From assembly GCA_002633005.1 (NCBI GenBank), contig NMRA01000006.1, positions 1,761,359-1,825,358 of the forward strand: a stretch of 64,000 nt of DNA. The letters are read 5' to 3'. A program made the position numbers and the translations under genes. The notes beneath the pieces are model-generated. The model made no database searches. It had not been told where the DNA came from and was given only the letters and a program-made list of their open reading frames with translations. The DNA is from Phoronis australis (lineage: Eukaryota > Phoronida > Phoronidae). Below, piece after piece: positions 63,335 through 64,000 of this stretch; position 1 is the stretch's first letter, and each line of letters starts with the position of its first letter.

Positions 63335-64000
63335 GAACAGAAAGAATGAGTAACGCTCACAATTTAACATTGCAGCCTCGTCGCCGTCCAATCACTTTAG
63401 CAGCGATAATTTTACTAGTATGAGCTTGGAAGACCTCGAGCTTACTTCATTATTTCAACACTCGGTTAATTTTTCGTGATCCTGCATACTCCACTAACTC
63501 GCCGCAAGAAACTTGCACCATGGACCACTACGCGCTCTCTGGGTTTTTAAGCAGGTATTTTGCAAGAGGAAGGTTCCTTATCATGGTCGGCAGATTGGAG
63601 ATAAGAGAGAAGTCTGATGACTCTTTCAGTGGCTTAATTAAAATATTTTGACTGTCCTTTTAAAGACCAAAATTTTGAAAATCATTGCCATTTTACACAC
63701 ATTTTCCACGTGTCCATACAAATCGGTCCCGAAAGAGCTCTATCACTGGTAACAACGAAAACATTTACTCCACACCAACTAGGCCCACCGGAGACAGTAC
63801 CTAAAAGAGCACATTTATAAGCCTATATGGTAGGGACGTGTCGCAAAGTGTTTTTTCGCTCTCTCAAGTAGATCTTGATGGGTATTTTCTCTGCCCTCTC
63901 AAGTAAGTTCGTCATCATGGTTTTCCCCTCGCGAATAACATTCTTGGTAAGTACTTTGACTTTGTGGGACCGGTGGGATCGTCTTGGGTTGATGTTAGAG

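Noticed and set aside
1-64000. CRISPR arrays, operons or prokaryotic features
   Set aside because: Tandem repeats seen are minisatellites or transposon subunits without spacer structure, and the genes are spliced eukaryotic ones.

Overview
This is a 64 kb piece of animal nuclear genome: AT-rich, intron-rich, crowded with transposon debris, and with no bacterial-style gene packing. A complete RFC1 gene, CARD domains, a nuclear tRNA with an intron, several LINE families, TA-flanked inverted-repeat elements and repeats carrying CTCF-like motifs point to a bilaterian invertebrate. Amphioxus, hemichordates, echinoderms and lophotrochozoans all remain possible; I cannot name the species. One base (45580) is undetermined.

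Layout. 1-6.4 kb holds the first two coding exons of an unidentified gene on the minus strand, separated by a repeat-filled intron. 6.4-6.66 kb is a compact two-way promoter with an NRF-1-type and an E2F-type site. 6.65-35.1 kb is RFC1 on the plus strand: 23 coding exons that join in frame into 1,166 codons. Its introns hold a tRNA-Thr gene, LINE remnants, minisatellites and two oppositely oriented copies of a 1.7 kb repeat with CTCF-like motifs about every 140 bp. 35.1-38.7 kb is the gap between convergent genes. 38.7-46.7 kb and 55.2-60.5 kb are two tandem paralogous genes on the minus strand, each with four coding exons at matching intron positions and phases. Each predicts an N-terminal CARD, five tandem ubiquitin-like domains and a long acidic/Ser-rich tail ending in a shared motif. 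46.7-55.2 kb is a transposon-rich spacer with a 567 bp near-perfect palindrome, LINE 3' fragments and a tRNA-like repeat. 60.5-64 kb has little beyond a possible last exon of a further minus-strand gene.

Functionally, RFC1 is the large subunit of the PCNA clamp loader, and the E2F site at its start fits S-phase control. The two CARD-UBL genes are the most unusual content. By their domains they look like death-fold signalling scaffolds, perhaps in innate immunity, in which the ubiquitin-like array sits in the same chain as the CARD. That role is inference; the exon structure and domain order come from the sequence.
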